Shown: positions 1-6,489, counted from the first letter of the stretch. The stretch: DNA of 9,833 nucleotides from JAWWPG01 sp038327385 (GCA_038327385.1 JBBQKY010000093.1:1-9833); one strand, 5' to 3'. Numbers and translations are program-made. Notes: generated from the sequence alone by a model not told the origin.

Positions 1-12
1 GGTGAAGACCTC

Positions 13-165
13 ATGAAGGCCGCCCTGATCATCACTGGCCTGCTGGCTGTCGACGCGGCGGCCGTGTGGTGGGTGGGCAACGGAGTTCGGTCGAGCCGCG
101 CCGTATGGCAGAAGATCCAACAGGTCCGGGTCAGAGGTGACGGTGGATTGGGCCGTCGTCGTTGA
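13..165 (+). CDS. Possible small single-pass membrane protein (may be a C-terminal fragment)
   Basis: This 50-aa frame starts at ATG 13 and ends at TGA 163-165. Residues 4-22 form one hydrophobic segment (AALIITGLLAVDAAAVWWV). A basic tail follows, rich in Arg, Lys and Gln and ending GRRR, which would put the C-terminus in the cytoplasm. The frame stays open to base 1 (codons for G-E-D-L precede the Met), so it could equally be the end of a longer gene starting outside the window. The sequence before the ATG is a weak ribosome site (GGTGAAG). It converges on the ABC ATPase gene with only 6 bp between the stop codons and no visible terminator. I do not recognise the family and assign no function. 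Confidence 0.4.
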   Translation: MKAALIITGLLAVDAAAVWWVGNGVRSSRAVWQKIQQVRVRGDGGLGRRR

Positions 166-171
166 CGGCGT

Positions 172-951
172 TCACGGCTGCGGCTTTACGCAGCGGATGG
201 CTCGGCCCGCCTCGTCGTATCGGGTGATGATCGCGCGCTGCTCGCCGCCCATGGCGGGGTAGCTGACCGTTCGCACCTCCACGCCGTACAGCTCCGAGAG
301 GCTGCTGTCCGTGAGCAGGTCGGCGGCACGGCCCGCGCGCACGTCGGCGACACCCATCATCAGTACGACGTGGTCTGCCAGGAACATCGCGTGGTCAGGG
401 TGGTGGGTTGTGAGCAGGACAGTAATGCCCCCGGCGGCCAGCGAGCGGAGCAGCGAAAGAACCTGGGCCTGGTTGTGCAGGTCGAGTCCCGCGGTGGGCT
501 CGTCGAGCGTGAGGGTCGGGCACCCCGAGGCGATGGCGCGGGCGATCAGCACCAGCTGCTGTTCTCCGCCGCTCAGCGTCGGGAAGGTGCGGGCGCCGAG
601 GTGCGCGACGCCCACCCGCTCCATCGCCTCGAGTGCCGCCCGCCGGTCGGCGCGGCTCGGGGTTCCGAGCAGCCGGACGTGGCGCGCCCGACCCATCACG
701 ACCATGTCGAGAGCCGTATAGGCGAACCCCACACCGTGTGCCTGCGGCACGAAACCCACCTGGCTTACTCGGGTGACCGAGCCCTCCTGGGGAGTGGCCA
801 ACCCGGCGGCGCAGCGGATCAGCGTGGTTTTGCCCCGGCCGTTGGGGCCGAGGACGGCGGTCACCGAGCCGGCCGGTACGAGGAAGCTCACGTCGCGGAA
901 GACCCAGTCCCGGCCGCGGTAGTGGAACCCGGCACCGGACAGCTCAAGCAC
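172..951 (-). CDS. FecE/BtuD-type ABC transporter ATP-binding protein
   Basis: This is the cytoplasmic ATPase of a metal-chelate or corrinoid importer, energising the permease encoded just upstream. The 259 residues carry the full ABC set: Walker A GPNGRGKTT at 35-43, Q-loop Gln at 70, signature LSGGEQQ at 126-132, Walker B LTLDEP at 147-152, D-loop AGLD at 154-157, and the H-loop His at 183. GPNGRGKTT and the length (about 250-270 aa) are usual for the FecE/FepC/BtuD family. The start is GTG at 951. It overlaps the permease stop by 8 bp, so translation is probably coupled. It is the last gene of the minus-strand operon SBP-permease-ATPase. The substrate cannot be read from the ATPase: iron-siderophore, haem, cobalamin and nickel or cobalt chelate importers share this architecture. 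Confidence 0.93.
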   Translation of the reverse strand: MLELSGAGFHYRGRDWVFRDVSFLVPAGSVTAVLGPNGRGKTTLIRCAAGLATPQEGSVTRVSQVGFVPQAHGVGFAYTALDMVVMGRARHVRLLGTPSRADRRAALEAMERVGVAHLGARTFPTLSGGEQQLVLIARAIASGCPTLTLDEPTAGLDLHNQAQVLSLLRSLAAGGITVLLTTHHPDHAMFLADHVVLMMGVADVRAGRAADLLTDSSLSELYGVEVRTVSYPAMGGEQRAIITRYDEAGRAIRCVKPQP

Positions 952-1999
952 TGTCCCAGACCCTGTCGCGGTTGCGTCGCAGCAGCAGGAAGAACACCGG
1001 CGCTCCGATGAGGGCCGTGAGCACGCCCAGCGGGATCTCTCCCGCGGTCAGGGTGCGGGCAAGCGTGTCCACTGCCACGAGGTACGCCGCGCCGAGCAGG
1101 AAGGACACCGGAAGCATCACCCGATGATCCGGGCCTACCCACATGCGAGCGAGATGAGGGATCACCAGCCCCACCCAGCCGATGACGCCGCTGACGGCCA
1201 CCGCGCCCGCCACGATCAGCGCCGCCGAGACCAGCACCAACCACCGGATGCGGCCCGGGCGTACACCCAGCGCGCTGGCGTCCTCGTCGCCGAGCGAGAG
1301 CACGTTGATGCGCCAACGCACGAGTAGCAGCGCGACCGTGCCGACCCCGATCGGTGCGACCGCGACGGCCACCTGGGCGAAGGTGGCCGTCGCGAGGCTG
1401 CCCAGCAACCAGAAGACGATCGCCGGGAGCGTGGTGTAGGGATCCGCGACGTACGTCGTGAGGGCGACGAGGGCAGAGAAGAACGACCCCGTGACGACAC
1501 CCCCGAGCACGACCATGAGCATGGGCGCGCCTTCGGGCCCGAGGGTGACCAGCAGCAGGATCACGAGGGCTGTAAGGCCGAACACGAACGCGCCGCCCAC
1601 GAGATACCAGGACCCCAGGCCGAGCAGGAGGGCCAGGGCTCCCCCGAAAGAGGCTCCCGAGGACACCCCGATGATGTCCGGGCTCACCAGCGGGTTGCGA
1701 AAGATCGCCTGCAGTGCGGCGCCGGCGACGCCCAGGCCCCCGCCGACGAGCACCGCCAGCAGGACCCGCGGGAACCTGACCAGCCACACGACATTCTGCT
1801 GGGTCTCACTCGCCGGCGCCTTGATCGGGAGGATGTGCGACCCGAGCGTCTGCACGACGCTGCTGAACGGGACCGAGTAACGGCCGATCGACAGTGCCGT
1901 GACCATCGCCGCCACCAGCACCGCGGAGGTGGCCAGGATCGGCACCCAGCTCCGCGCGGACCATCGCGAGGCTGCCTCGGTCGACGTCGCCTGGCTCAC
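944..1999 (-). CDS. FecCD/BtuC-type ABC transporter permease
   Basis: This is the inner-membrane channel of the importer; FecCD-family subunits normally form a homodimer of about 10 TM helices each. From GTG 1999 the protein has 351 residues, a normal size, with the first TM helix near 19-38. Family hallmarks are visible: LVRFPRVLLAVLVGGGLGVAG at 73-93 with the following LQAIFRNPLVSPDIIGVSSG at 96-115, the ATPase-coupling stretch LGDEDASALGV at 236-246, GVIGWVGLVIPHLAR at 271-285, and GEIPLGVLTALIGAPVFF at 320-337. The frame is open upstream to 2278, but those extra 93 residues are Arg/Pro-rich antisense-like sequence overlapping the SBP gene. GTG 1999 shares a GTGA with the SBP stop (4-bp overlap), the standard coupled arrangement. 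A single permease gene implies a homodimer. Confidence 0.93.
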   Translation of the reverse strand: MSQATSTEAASRWSARSWVPILATSAVLVAAMVTALSIGRYSVPFSSVVQTLGSHILPIKAPASETQQNVVWLVRFPRVLLAVLVGGGLGVAGAALQAIFRNPLVSPDIIGVSSGASFGGALALLLGLGSWYLVGGAFVFGLTALVILLLVTLGPEGAPMLMVVLGGVVTGSFFSALVALTTYVADPYTTLPAIVFWLLGSLATATFAQVAVAVAPIGVGTVALLLVRWRINVLSLGDEDASALGVRPGRIRWLVLVSAALIVAGAVAVSGVIGWVGLVIPHLARMWVGPDHRVMLPVSFLLGAAYLVAVDTLARTLTAGEIPLGVLTALIGAPVFFLLLRRNRDRVWDSA

Positions 2000-3177
2000 C
2001 CGGCGAAGAGCTCCCGGTAGTGGACAGAGCCGCTGTTGACATCGGTCCACAGGATGTCGTCGATCTGCGACGTGGTCGGTGTGTACCGGTAGAGGAACTG
2101 GTACGACGAGACGATCCGCGCGCGCAGATCCGACGCCGTGCCGCTCTGCATCGGGAAGGCGATGTCCGAGAGCCACCGCCACATGAGCGGCGACTCCTGC
2201 CCGGGCGGGTCCCAACGGTAGCCGCCGAAGGGCACCTTGTAGACGCGGCGAGCCCGCACCGCCGACACCGCCCTCCACACGTCGTCGCGGTAGACGTCAT
2301 CCGGCAGCGCCGAGTCGAAGTTGCCGAGCAGGATGATGTCCGGGTCCCACGCCAGCACCTGCTCGACGTCGACGGCGGCGAACCCCTGGACCGCCTTCGT
2401 CCCCGTTGCCGGGTTCGTGGCTCCGACGAGCGCAATGTAGTAGTCGTTGTAGGTGTCGGTTCCGGCCACCTCGAGCCCATCGGCGTAGCGGAGGAAGTAC
2501 AGGATCTTGGGTGGGGTCCCGCGCTCAGCCGAGCCCACCGACCTGACATTGCGCAGCTGGGCGTTGATCTGGGTCAGCATGGCCCGACCTCGATCCGGCT
2601 TGCCGGTGATCGCGGCAAAGAGCCGGATCCAGGCAGTGAGGTCGGCCTGCGTCCCGTACGACAGCCCGAGCACGGTGAGCCCGGCGTTCTCCAGCGGCGT
2701 GATGATCTCGGAACCGTGGTCGCCCCACTGCACGACCACGTCCGGGCTGAGCGCCAGGATGCTCTCGACGTTCGGTGCGAACTCCTCGTTGGCGACGTCG
2801 TGCGTCACCTTCAGGGCGACGGGGAACATCGTGCCCATGATCCCGTCGCGGATCGCTGTCCACGAGGCGTCCTGCATTCCCACGAGGCGGTCTGCCGACC
2901 CGTCGATGGCGATCAGCATCGACGCGGCCGGGATCGGGATGGTCACGGCACGCGTAACGGGCTTGTCGAAAACGATCGTCTTGCCGCGCTGGTCTGTCAC
3001 GGTGATTCCGCGCGGACGGGTCGTCGCCGGTGAGGAGCCGTCTCCACCGCACGCCGTCAGCAGGGCGGCTCCGGCGGCGACGGCCGACGCCTTGAGCAGC
3101 GTTCGACGGCTGGCCAGCCCGTTGCACGGAAGGGCGGCCGGCTCGCTGCGGGTCCTCAGACCGGCACCTTCGGACAC
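1996..3177 (-). CDS. Substrate-binding lipoprotein of FecB/BtuF-type ABC importer (Tat signal)
   Basis: This is the extracytoplasmic binding protein that delivers substrate to the permease. Using GTG 3177 it has 393 residues. The signal peptide has a twin-arginine start (SRRTLLKAS, Arg24-Arg25), a hydrophobic core and a lipobox LLTAC with Cys43, so it should be Tat-exported and lipid-anchored. The mature part begins with TDQRGKTIVF and keeps the two-lobe helical-backbone pattern of the family (VESILALSPDVVVQWG at 137-152; VEQVLAWDPDIILLGNFDSA at 271-290). A C-terminal GGYRWDPPGQESPLMWRW (318-335) is a likely ligand-side segment. The alternative GTG at 3213 adds 12 residues but lies over a candidate promoter and lacks a ribosome site, whereas 3177 has a near-perfect one. 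The ligand is unknown. The divergent neighbour makes a metal or metal-chelate plausible, by inference only. Confidence 0.9.
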   Translation of the reverse strand: MSEGAGLRTRSEPAALPCNGLASRRTLLKASAVAAGAALLTACGGDGSSPATTRPRGITVTDQRGKTIVFDKPVTRAVTIPIPAASMLIAIDGSADRLVGMQDASWTAIRDGIMGTMFPVALKVTHDVANEEFAPNVESILALSPDVVVQWGDHGSEIITPLENAGLTVLGLSYGTQADLTAWIRLFAAITGKPDRGRAMLTQINAQLRNVRSVGSAERGTPPKILYFLRYADGLEVAGTDTYNDYYIALVGATNPATGTKAVQGFAAVDVEQVLAWDPDIILLGNFDSALPDDVYRDDVWRAVSAVRARRVYKVPFGGYRWDPPGQESPLMWRWLSDIAFPMQSGTASDLRARIVSSYQFLYRYTPTTSQIDDILWTDVNSGSVHYRELFAG

Positions 3178-3185
3178 CCCGCCGC

Positions 3186-3195
3186 CCTCCTCCTT
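3186..3195 (-). promoter_or_regulatory. Ribosome binding site of the SBP gene
   Basis: On the minus strand AAGGAGGAGG ends 8 nt before GTG 3177. It is the strongest Shine-Dalgarno match near this gene and decides the start in favour of 3177 over the in-frame GTG at 3213. Confidence 0.75.
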
Positions 3196-3210
3196 CTGGA
3201 AACGGCCCGC

Positions 3211-3221
3211 CACCAGTATGG
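3211..3221 (-). promoter_or_regulatory. Candidate -10 region of the importer operon (shared 11-mer)
   Basis: The minus strand reads CCATACTGGTG. CATACT (3215-3220) matches four of six positions of TATAAT. A transcript from it would begin near 3208 and give a leader of about 31 nt containing the ribosome site. No good -35 box is seen 16-18 nt upstream, so the promoter may need an activator or may not be a promoter at all. The same 11 bases occur before the sensor kinase gene at 9554-9564. Confidence 0.3.
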
Positions 3222-3224
3222 TCT

Positions 3225-3246
3225 CTCGGCGCCCTTTGCCGCCGAG
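3225..3246. promoter_or_regulatory. Inverted repeat in the divergent intergenic region (possible operator)
   Basis: CTCGGCG (3225-3231) and its exact complement CGCCGAG (3240-3246) are separated by 8 nt. The site lies just upstream of the leftward candidate -10 (3215-3220) and overlaps the candidate -35 of the rightward gene (3236-3241), so one regulator bound here could affect both. In such GC-rich DNA a 7-bp repeat can arise by chance. Confidence 0.3.
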
Positions 3247-3265
3247 TTCGCTGGACTGTTACGGT
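3236..3265 (+). promoter_or_regulatory. Candidate promoter of the DUF6390-like gene
   Basis: TTGCCG (3236-3241) and TACGGT (3260-3265) are spaced by 18 nt and resemble a housekeeping actinobacterial promoter. Transcription would start near 3272, giving a leader of about 20 nt that contains the ribosome site. Confidence 0.4.
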
Positions 3266-3280
3266 CGACTGACGGTGCGG

Positions 3281-3286
3281 AGGAGG
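3281..3286 (+). promoter_or_regulatory. Ribosome binding site of the DUF6390-like gene
   Basis: AGGAGG, continuing as AGGAGGTGA in full complement to the 16S rRNA tail, lies 5 nt before GTG 3292. The alternative GTG at 3286 overlaps this site and is unlikely to be used, so 3292 is chosen as the start. Confidence 0.7.
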
Positions 3287-3291
3287 TGACC

Positions 3292-4065
3292 GTGATACCT
3301 ATCGATGGCCCGCAGCTGTTCGCCCGTTACGCCTACCCGCCCAATGCTCTCGGCTACTGCGGCCCTGCCGACAGCGATGCTCTCCTACAGTACGGCGCGG
3401 CCGGCGTCACCGACAGGGGACTGACCCAGCTCGCCCGCGGGTTCGAGGGTGCCTGGCCGTACCTCGAGCTGATCGCCTCCGGATGCGGGATTCGTGATCC
3501 GCTGGACAGGCGGGTCGTGGAGGCGTACTGGGTTGGCAACCCGCTTCTCGACACCGTGCGGCTGACGAGCATCGGTAACTCGCTGGAGGACCGCTTCCGG
3601 GGCCGGATGGGGCTTTCGTTCTCCAACCTCATCGACGGGGTCGAGGCGGGAGGCGTGCCCCATCACAACTTCCACGTCTTCGAGGTCTCACCGTGGCTGG
3701 GGCTCATGCGCGACGGAGCCAAGACCGTCACCGCGGTCGGCCAGCTCGACCGCTGTCGGATCCGCTGGGGGACGGTGGTTGCGGTCGCCGGTGACGAGGC
3801 GTCCGTGCGCTTCGCCCCCTTGGCGTGGGACGGGTTCTCGATAGTGCTGGGGGAGCCCTGCATGGAGACGGCGCGGATCGCCGTACAGGGCACCGGATTT
3901 CTCGACGACCTCGATGCCGGAGACGTGGTCTCGCTGCACTGGGACTGGGTTTGCGACCGGCTCACCGCGCACCAGCTCCAGCAGCTGCAGCACTACACGA
4001 TGCGGCACCTCGACATTGCGAACGGCCTGCTGCACCGTCGCCACGCCGGCGTGACCATCGAATGA
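3292..4065 (+). CDS. DUF6390-like protein with a HypC-like C-terminal domain
   Basis: The 257-residue soluble protein starts at GTG 3292. I recall the family as DUF6390, mainly from the N-terminal pattern ARYAYPPNALGYCGP (11-25); this is memory, not a search. I also recall relatives near [NiFe]-hydrogenase genes in Actinobacteria, with less certainty. Visible features are VVEAYWVGNPLLD at 75-87, a His cluster PHHNFHVF (123-130), and C155-RIRWGTVVAV followed by an OB-fold-like run. Then AGDVVSLHWDWVCDRLTAHQ (209-228) leads into a predicted helix. The last part parallels HypC, which begins M-C-L-x-I-P-G-x-V and ends GDYVLVHxGFAxxxLxxEEA. A role in metal-centre assembly is therefore inferred. 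It has no signal peptide or membrane segment. It is divergent from the ABC importer. The alternative is a conserved protein of unknown function with only accidental HypC resemblance. Confidence 0.85.
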   Translation: MIPIDGPQLFARYAYPPNALGYCGPADSDALLQYGAAGVTDRGLTQLARGFEGAWPYLELIASGCGIRDPLDRRVVEAYWVGNPLLDTVRLTSIGNSLEDRFRGRMGLSFSNLIDGVEAGGVPHHNFHVFEVSPWLGLMRDGAKTVTAVGQLDRCRIRWGTVVAVAGDEASVRFAPLAWDGFSIVLGEPCMETARIAVQGTGFLDDLDAGDVVSLHWDWVCDRLTAHQLQQLQHYTMRHLDIANGLLHRRHAGVTIE

Positions 4066-4068
4066 GAT

Positions 4069-4085
4069 TGCCGAGCTCGTCGGCA
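4069..4085 (+). terminator. Short hairpin after the DUF6390-like gene (possible terminator)
   Basis: TGCCGA (4069-4074) pairs exactly with TCGGCA (4080-4085) around a 5-nt loop, starting 3 nt after the stop codon. It has no clear T-run, so it would be a weak or actinobacterial-style terminator. Confidence 0.35.
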
Positions 4086-4163
4086 GCCGTCCCTTCCGGG
4101 GACGAACGCGACTGGACGGTAGTCGGAGGTCCAGAAATGAGCGGGAAGGCGACGCTAGGTCTA

Positions 4164-4196
4164 TACCGAACTTGTTTGTTACGAACATGTTCGGTA
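4164..4196. promoter_or_regulatory. TetR operator: 33-bp near-perfect palindrome
   Basis: The outer arms TACCGAAC and GTTCGGTA are exact complements. Across the whole site 14 of 16 base pairs match around a centre at 4180. The right half contains a self-complementary GAACATGTTC (4183-4192). The palindrome covers the -35 box, the spacer and the first bases of the -10 box of the TetR gene, so bound repressor would block RNA polymerase. No second copy is seen before the MFS gene. Confidence 0.8.
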
Positions 4197-4200
4197 CAGT
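4172..4200 (+). promoter_or_regulatory. Promoter of the TetR-MFS operon, probably giving a leaderless transcript
   Basis: TTGTTT (4172-4177) and TACAGT (4195-4200) are spaced by exactly 17 nt. The expected start point, 6-8 nt past the -10 box, falls at 4206-4208, on the ATG at 4207. No Shine-Dalgarno sequence precedes that ATG, as expected for a leaderless mRNA. Confidence 0.65.
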
Positions 4201-4206
4201 CATGTC

Positions 4207-4914
4207 ATGAGCTCCTCGAATCCCGCACCGATCAGCCGTCGTGAGCGGCCGGCCAAGCCGGCGCTGACACGTGAGGGGATCGTCCGCACCGCATTGGACG
4301 TCATGCACGCGGAGGGCCTTGACCGCGTCACGATGCGGCGACTGGCTGTGGAGCTGGACACCGGCGCGGCGTCGTTCTACGTGTATGTGCGCAATACCGC
4401 CGAGCTGCACGCCTACATGCTGGACGAGCTGCTCGCAGAGGTCGACCTGACTCCGGTCAGTGCGGCGGGAAGCTGGCGCGAGCGGCTTGTAGAGCTTCTC
4501 TGGTCGTACACCGTGGTCTTGATCGAGCGCCCGGGGCTGGCTCAGTCGGCGCTCGTGACCCGGCCGTCAGGCTCGGGCTACCTGAACCTTGTCGACGGTC
4601 TGTTGGCGTTGCTGGGCGATGGGATGCCCGCCGACCGGGCGGCCTGGGCGGTGGACCTGCTCCTGCATTTCGCGACCTCGACGGCGGTCGAACAGGGCAC
4701 CCGCAAGCGGGCGATCGACGCAGGCGACGAGGAAGACAAGGTGGTCGCCGCCATCGGCGAGGCTTCCGCCGACACGTTCCCCCATATCGCCGCTCTGGGC
4801 ATGGAGCTGATGTCCGGAAGCGGTCCGGAACGGCTGACCTGGGGATTCCACGTTCTGATCAATGGCGTACTGGAAACGCCGCGACCAGCTTCCGCCGCCC
4901 CGCCCGACAGCTAA
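4207..4914 (+). CDS. TetR/AcrR-family transcriptional repressor
   Basis: This is a DNA-binding repressor, probably ligand-released, that controls itself and the downstream exporter. Of its 235 residues, about 20-80 form the TetR_N domain: LTREGIVRTALDVMHAEGLD (20-39), then the helix-turn-helix around 41-63 (VTMRRLAVELDTGAASFYVY). The remaining part is a helical ligand and dimerisation domain without recognisable ligand residues. The length is typical. The ATG at 4207 is supported by the promoter lying immediately upstream, although there is no ribosome site (leaderless start inferred). The gap to the MFS gene is 114 bp without an obvious promoter or operator, so the two are probably co-transcribed. 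Regulation is likely autorepression through the palindrome at 4164-4196. Confidence 0.93.
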   Translation: MSSSNPAPISRRERPAKPALTREGIVRTALDVMHAEGLDRVTMRRLAVELDTGAASFYVYVRNTAELHAYMLDELLAEVDLTPVSAAGSWRERLVELLWSYTVVLIERPGLAQSALVTRPSGSGYLNLVDGLLALLGDGMPADRAAWAVDLLLHFATSTAVEQGTRKRAIDAGDEEDKVVAAIGEASADTFPHIAALGMELMSGSGPERLTWGFHVLINGVLETPRPASAAPPDS

Positions 4915-5017
4915 CCGCAGCACCCAGCAGCAGCACGCACCCTCCGGGCGCCGCAGCATGCGATCGCCTCTGTCCGCTATGCCGTGGCACGCCACCGGCA
5001 CCAGCTCCGCAACCGTG

Positions 5018-5022
5018 AGGAG
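5018..5022 (+). promoter_or_regulatory. Ribosome binding site of the MFS gene
   Basis: AGGAG lies 6 nt before ATG 5029. It selects this start over the in-frame ATG at 4984-4980s region (start of the longer frame at 4984), which would add 15 polar residues without a ribosome site. Confidence 0.65.
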
Positions 5023-5028
5023 ACCAGC

Positions 5029-6489
5029 ATGACGACGCAAACCGATCCGCGCAGGTCCGAAGCAGACCCCCGATCAGCCGCCACCGATGATGATCCGGGC
5101 CGGCTGTCGAACCGCCTCCGCGCGATCCTCGCAGTCGTCCTGATCGCCGACGTGCTGGATCTGATGGACTCCACAATCACTAATGTCGCCGCACCCACGA
5201 TCGTGCAGGACATCGGCGGGGGCGAGTCCCTGATCAAGTGGCTGGGAGCCAGCTACGCGCTGGCGATGGGCGTCCTGCTGGTTGTGGGCGGCCGACTCGG
5301 CGACCGCTATGGCAAGAAGCGGTTGTTCCTGTCCGGCGTCGCCGGGTTCGTCGTCGCCTCTGCCGTGTGTGGTCTGTCCGTCGACCCGGGCATGCTGGTC
5401 GCGGGACGGCTGGTGCAAGGCGGCTTCGGCGCGCTGTTGATCCCGCAAGGTATCGGCATCCTCCTCGCCACGTTCTCGCGCGACCAGATACCGCGCGCGG
5501 TCAGCGCGTTCGGCCCGGTCATGGGCGCCTCCGCCGTCCTGGGGCCCATAGTGGCGGGCCTGATCATCCACGCTGACATCGCCGGCCTGTCATGGCGCCC
5601 GATGTTCTTGATCAACATCGTGTTGGGTGCCGTCGGGTTCATCGCAGCGTTGAGCCTGCTGCCAGCCGACGAACCGATCAGCGACGTGCCCATCGACGGG
5701 CTGGGCTCCGGTCTGCTCGGTGCCAGCATGTTCGGCCTGCTGTACGGGCTGATCGAAGGCTCTACCGCCGGCTGGACGGTGCTTTCCATCTCGAGCCTGG
5801 CCGCCGGTGGCGTGCTCTTCGCCGGCTTCGGGGTGCGTCAGCGGCTGGCCGCCGACCCGCTGATCCTGCCTTCGCTGCTGGCCAATCGCGGGTTCACCTC
5901 CGGGCTGGTGCTGGGCCTCGGCTTCTTCGCCGCGGTGAACGGGCTGGCCTATGTCGTCTCGCTGTTCTTCCAGATCGCACTCGGACTCGAACCGGCCGAG
6001 GCGGCACTTGGGCTGGGTCCGCTGATGATCGGGATCATCGCCGCGTCGATCGTCTGCCGGCCGCTGATCGCGAAGCTCGGGCGACGGCTCGTCGTCATCG
6101 GCCTTTGTGTCACCCTGGCCGGCGCGGTTGGGCTGTTGTCGACCGTCCTGGCCCAAGGCACCGCGGTGAGCGTCTGGGCACTTGCTCCCTCGCTTCTAGT
6201 CCTCGGCGCGGGCATGGGGGCCTGCTTCAGCAGCATCTACGACGTCGCGATCGGCGACGTCGCGCCGGAGGAGGCCGGCAGTGCCAGTGGCGCCTTGTCC
6301 GCGGTCCAGCAGCTCGCCGCTGCCATCGGCTCCGCCGTCGTGACCACCGTGTACTTCAGCCAGCAGACGCACGCTGGCGCCGGGCATGCGATGACGGTCA
6401 GCATCGCCGTCGTCGGCGCTATCGCCGGGCTGTGCCTCGGTCTGGTCTGGCTGCTCCCCAAGAATGCCCAGCCGGACGAGCATGGGTGA
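5029..6489 (+). CDS. MFS drug-efflux transporter, DHA2 (EmrB/QacA-like, 14-TM) family
   Basis: This is a proton-driven multidrug or toxin exporter of the cytoplasmic membrane. From ATG 5029 it has 486 residues: about 28 polar residues, then a series of hydrophobic helices consistent with 14 TM segments. DHA2 hallmarks are visible: LDLMDSTITNVAAPTI in TM1 (43-58, motif D1), GGRLGDRYGKKRLF (87-100, motif A), GRLVQGGFGALLIPQG (126-141), the antiporter motif C GPVMGASAVLGPIVAG (162-177), and SWRPMFLINI (188-197). A late LSAVQQLAAAIGSAV is also typical. The second Asp/Thr of the usual LDxTIVNVALP is replaced by MDSTITNVAAP, a mild variant. It follows the TetR gene and is probably repressed by it. 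The substrate is unknown; such pairs often respond to antibiotics, dyes or the organism's own metabolites. Confidence 0.93.
   Translation: MTTQTDPRRSEADPRSAATDDDPGRLSNRLRAILAVVLIADVLDLMDSTITNVAAPTIVQDIGGGESLIKWLGASYALAMGVLLVVGGRLGDRYGKKRLFLSGVAGFVVASAVCGLSVDPGMLVAGRLVQGGFGALLIPQGIGILLATFSRDQIPRAVSAFGPVMGASAVLGPIVAGLIIHADIAGLSWRPMFLINIVLGAVGFIAALSLLPADEPISDVPIDGLGSGLLGASMFGLLYGLIEGSTAGWTVLSISSLAAGGVLFAGFGVRQRLAADPLILPSLLANRGFTSGLVLGLGFFAAVNGLAYVVSLFFQIALGLEPAEAALGLGPLMIGIIAASIVCRPLIAKLGRRLVVIGLCVTLAGAVGLLSTVLAQGTAVSVWALAPSLLVLGAGMGACFSSIYDVAIGDVAPEEAGSASGALSAVQQLAAAIGSAVVTTVYFSQQTHAGAGHAMTVSIAVVGAIAGLCLGLVWLLPKNAQPDEHG

Noticed and set aside
2000..2278. 93-residue N-terminal extension of the permease
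   Set aside because: The composition is not permease-like, it overlaps the SBP gene, and GTG 1999 gives the normal 351-aa length with a GTGA overlap.
2020..3033. 337-aa plus-strand frame opposite the SBP gene
   Set aside because: It is Arg/Asp/His-rich with no domain pattern and lies wholly antisense to a clear SBP gene; a GC-rich shadow frame.
3178..3291. Cobalamin or nickel/cobalt riboswitch before the importer operon
   Set aside because: The whole divergent gap is about 114 bp and shows neither a B12 box nor the conserved multi-helix core; it is too short for a cobalamin riboswitch.
3688..4410. 240-aa minus-strand frame crossing the DUF6390-like gene and the TetR promoter
   Set aside because: It runs through the operator and two supported genes and has no recognisable domain.
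4915..5028. Separate promoter or second TetR operator before the MFS gene
   Set aside because: No copy of ACCGAAC/GTTCGGT or another strong palindrome, and no credible -35/-10 pair; co-transcription with the TetR gene is simpler.
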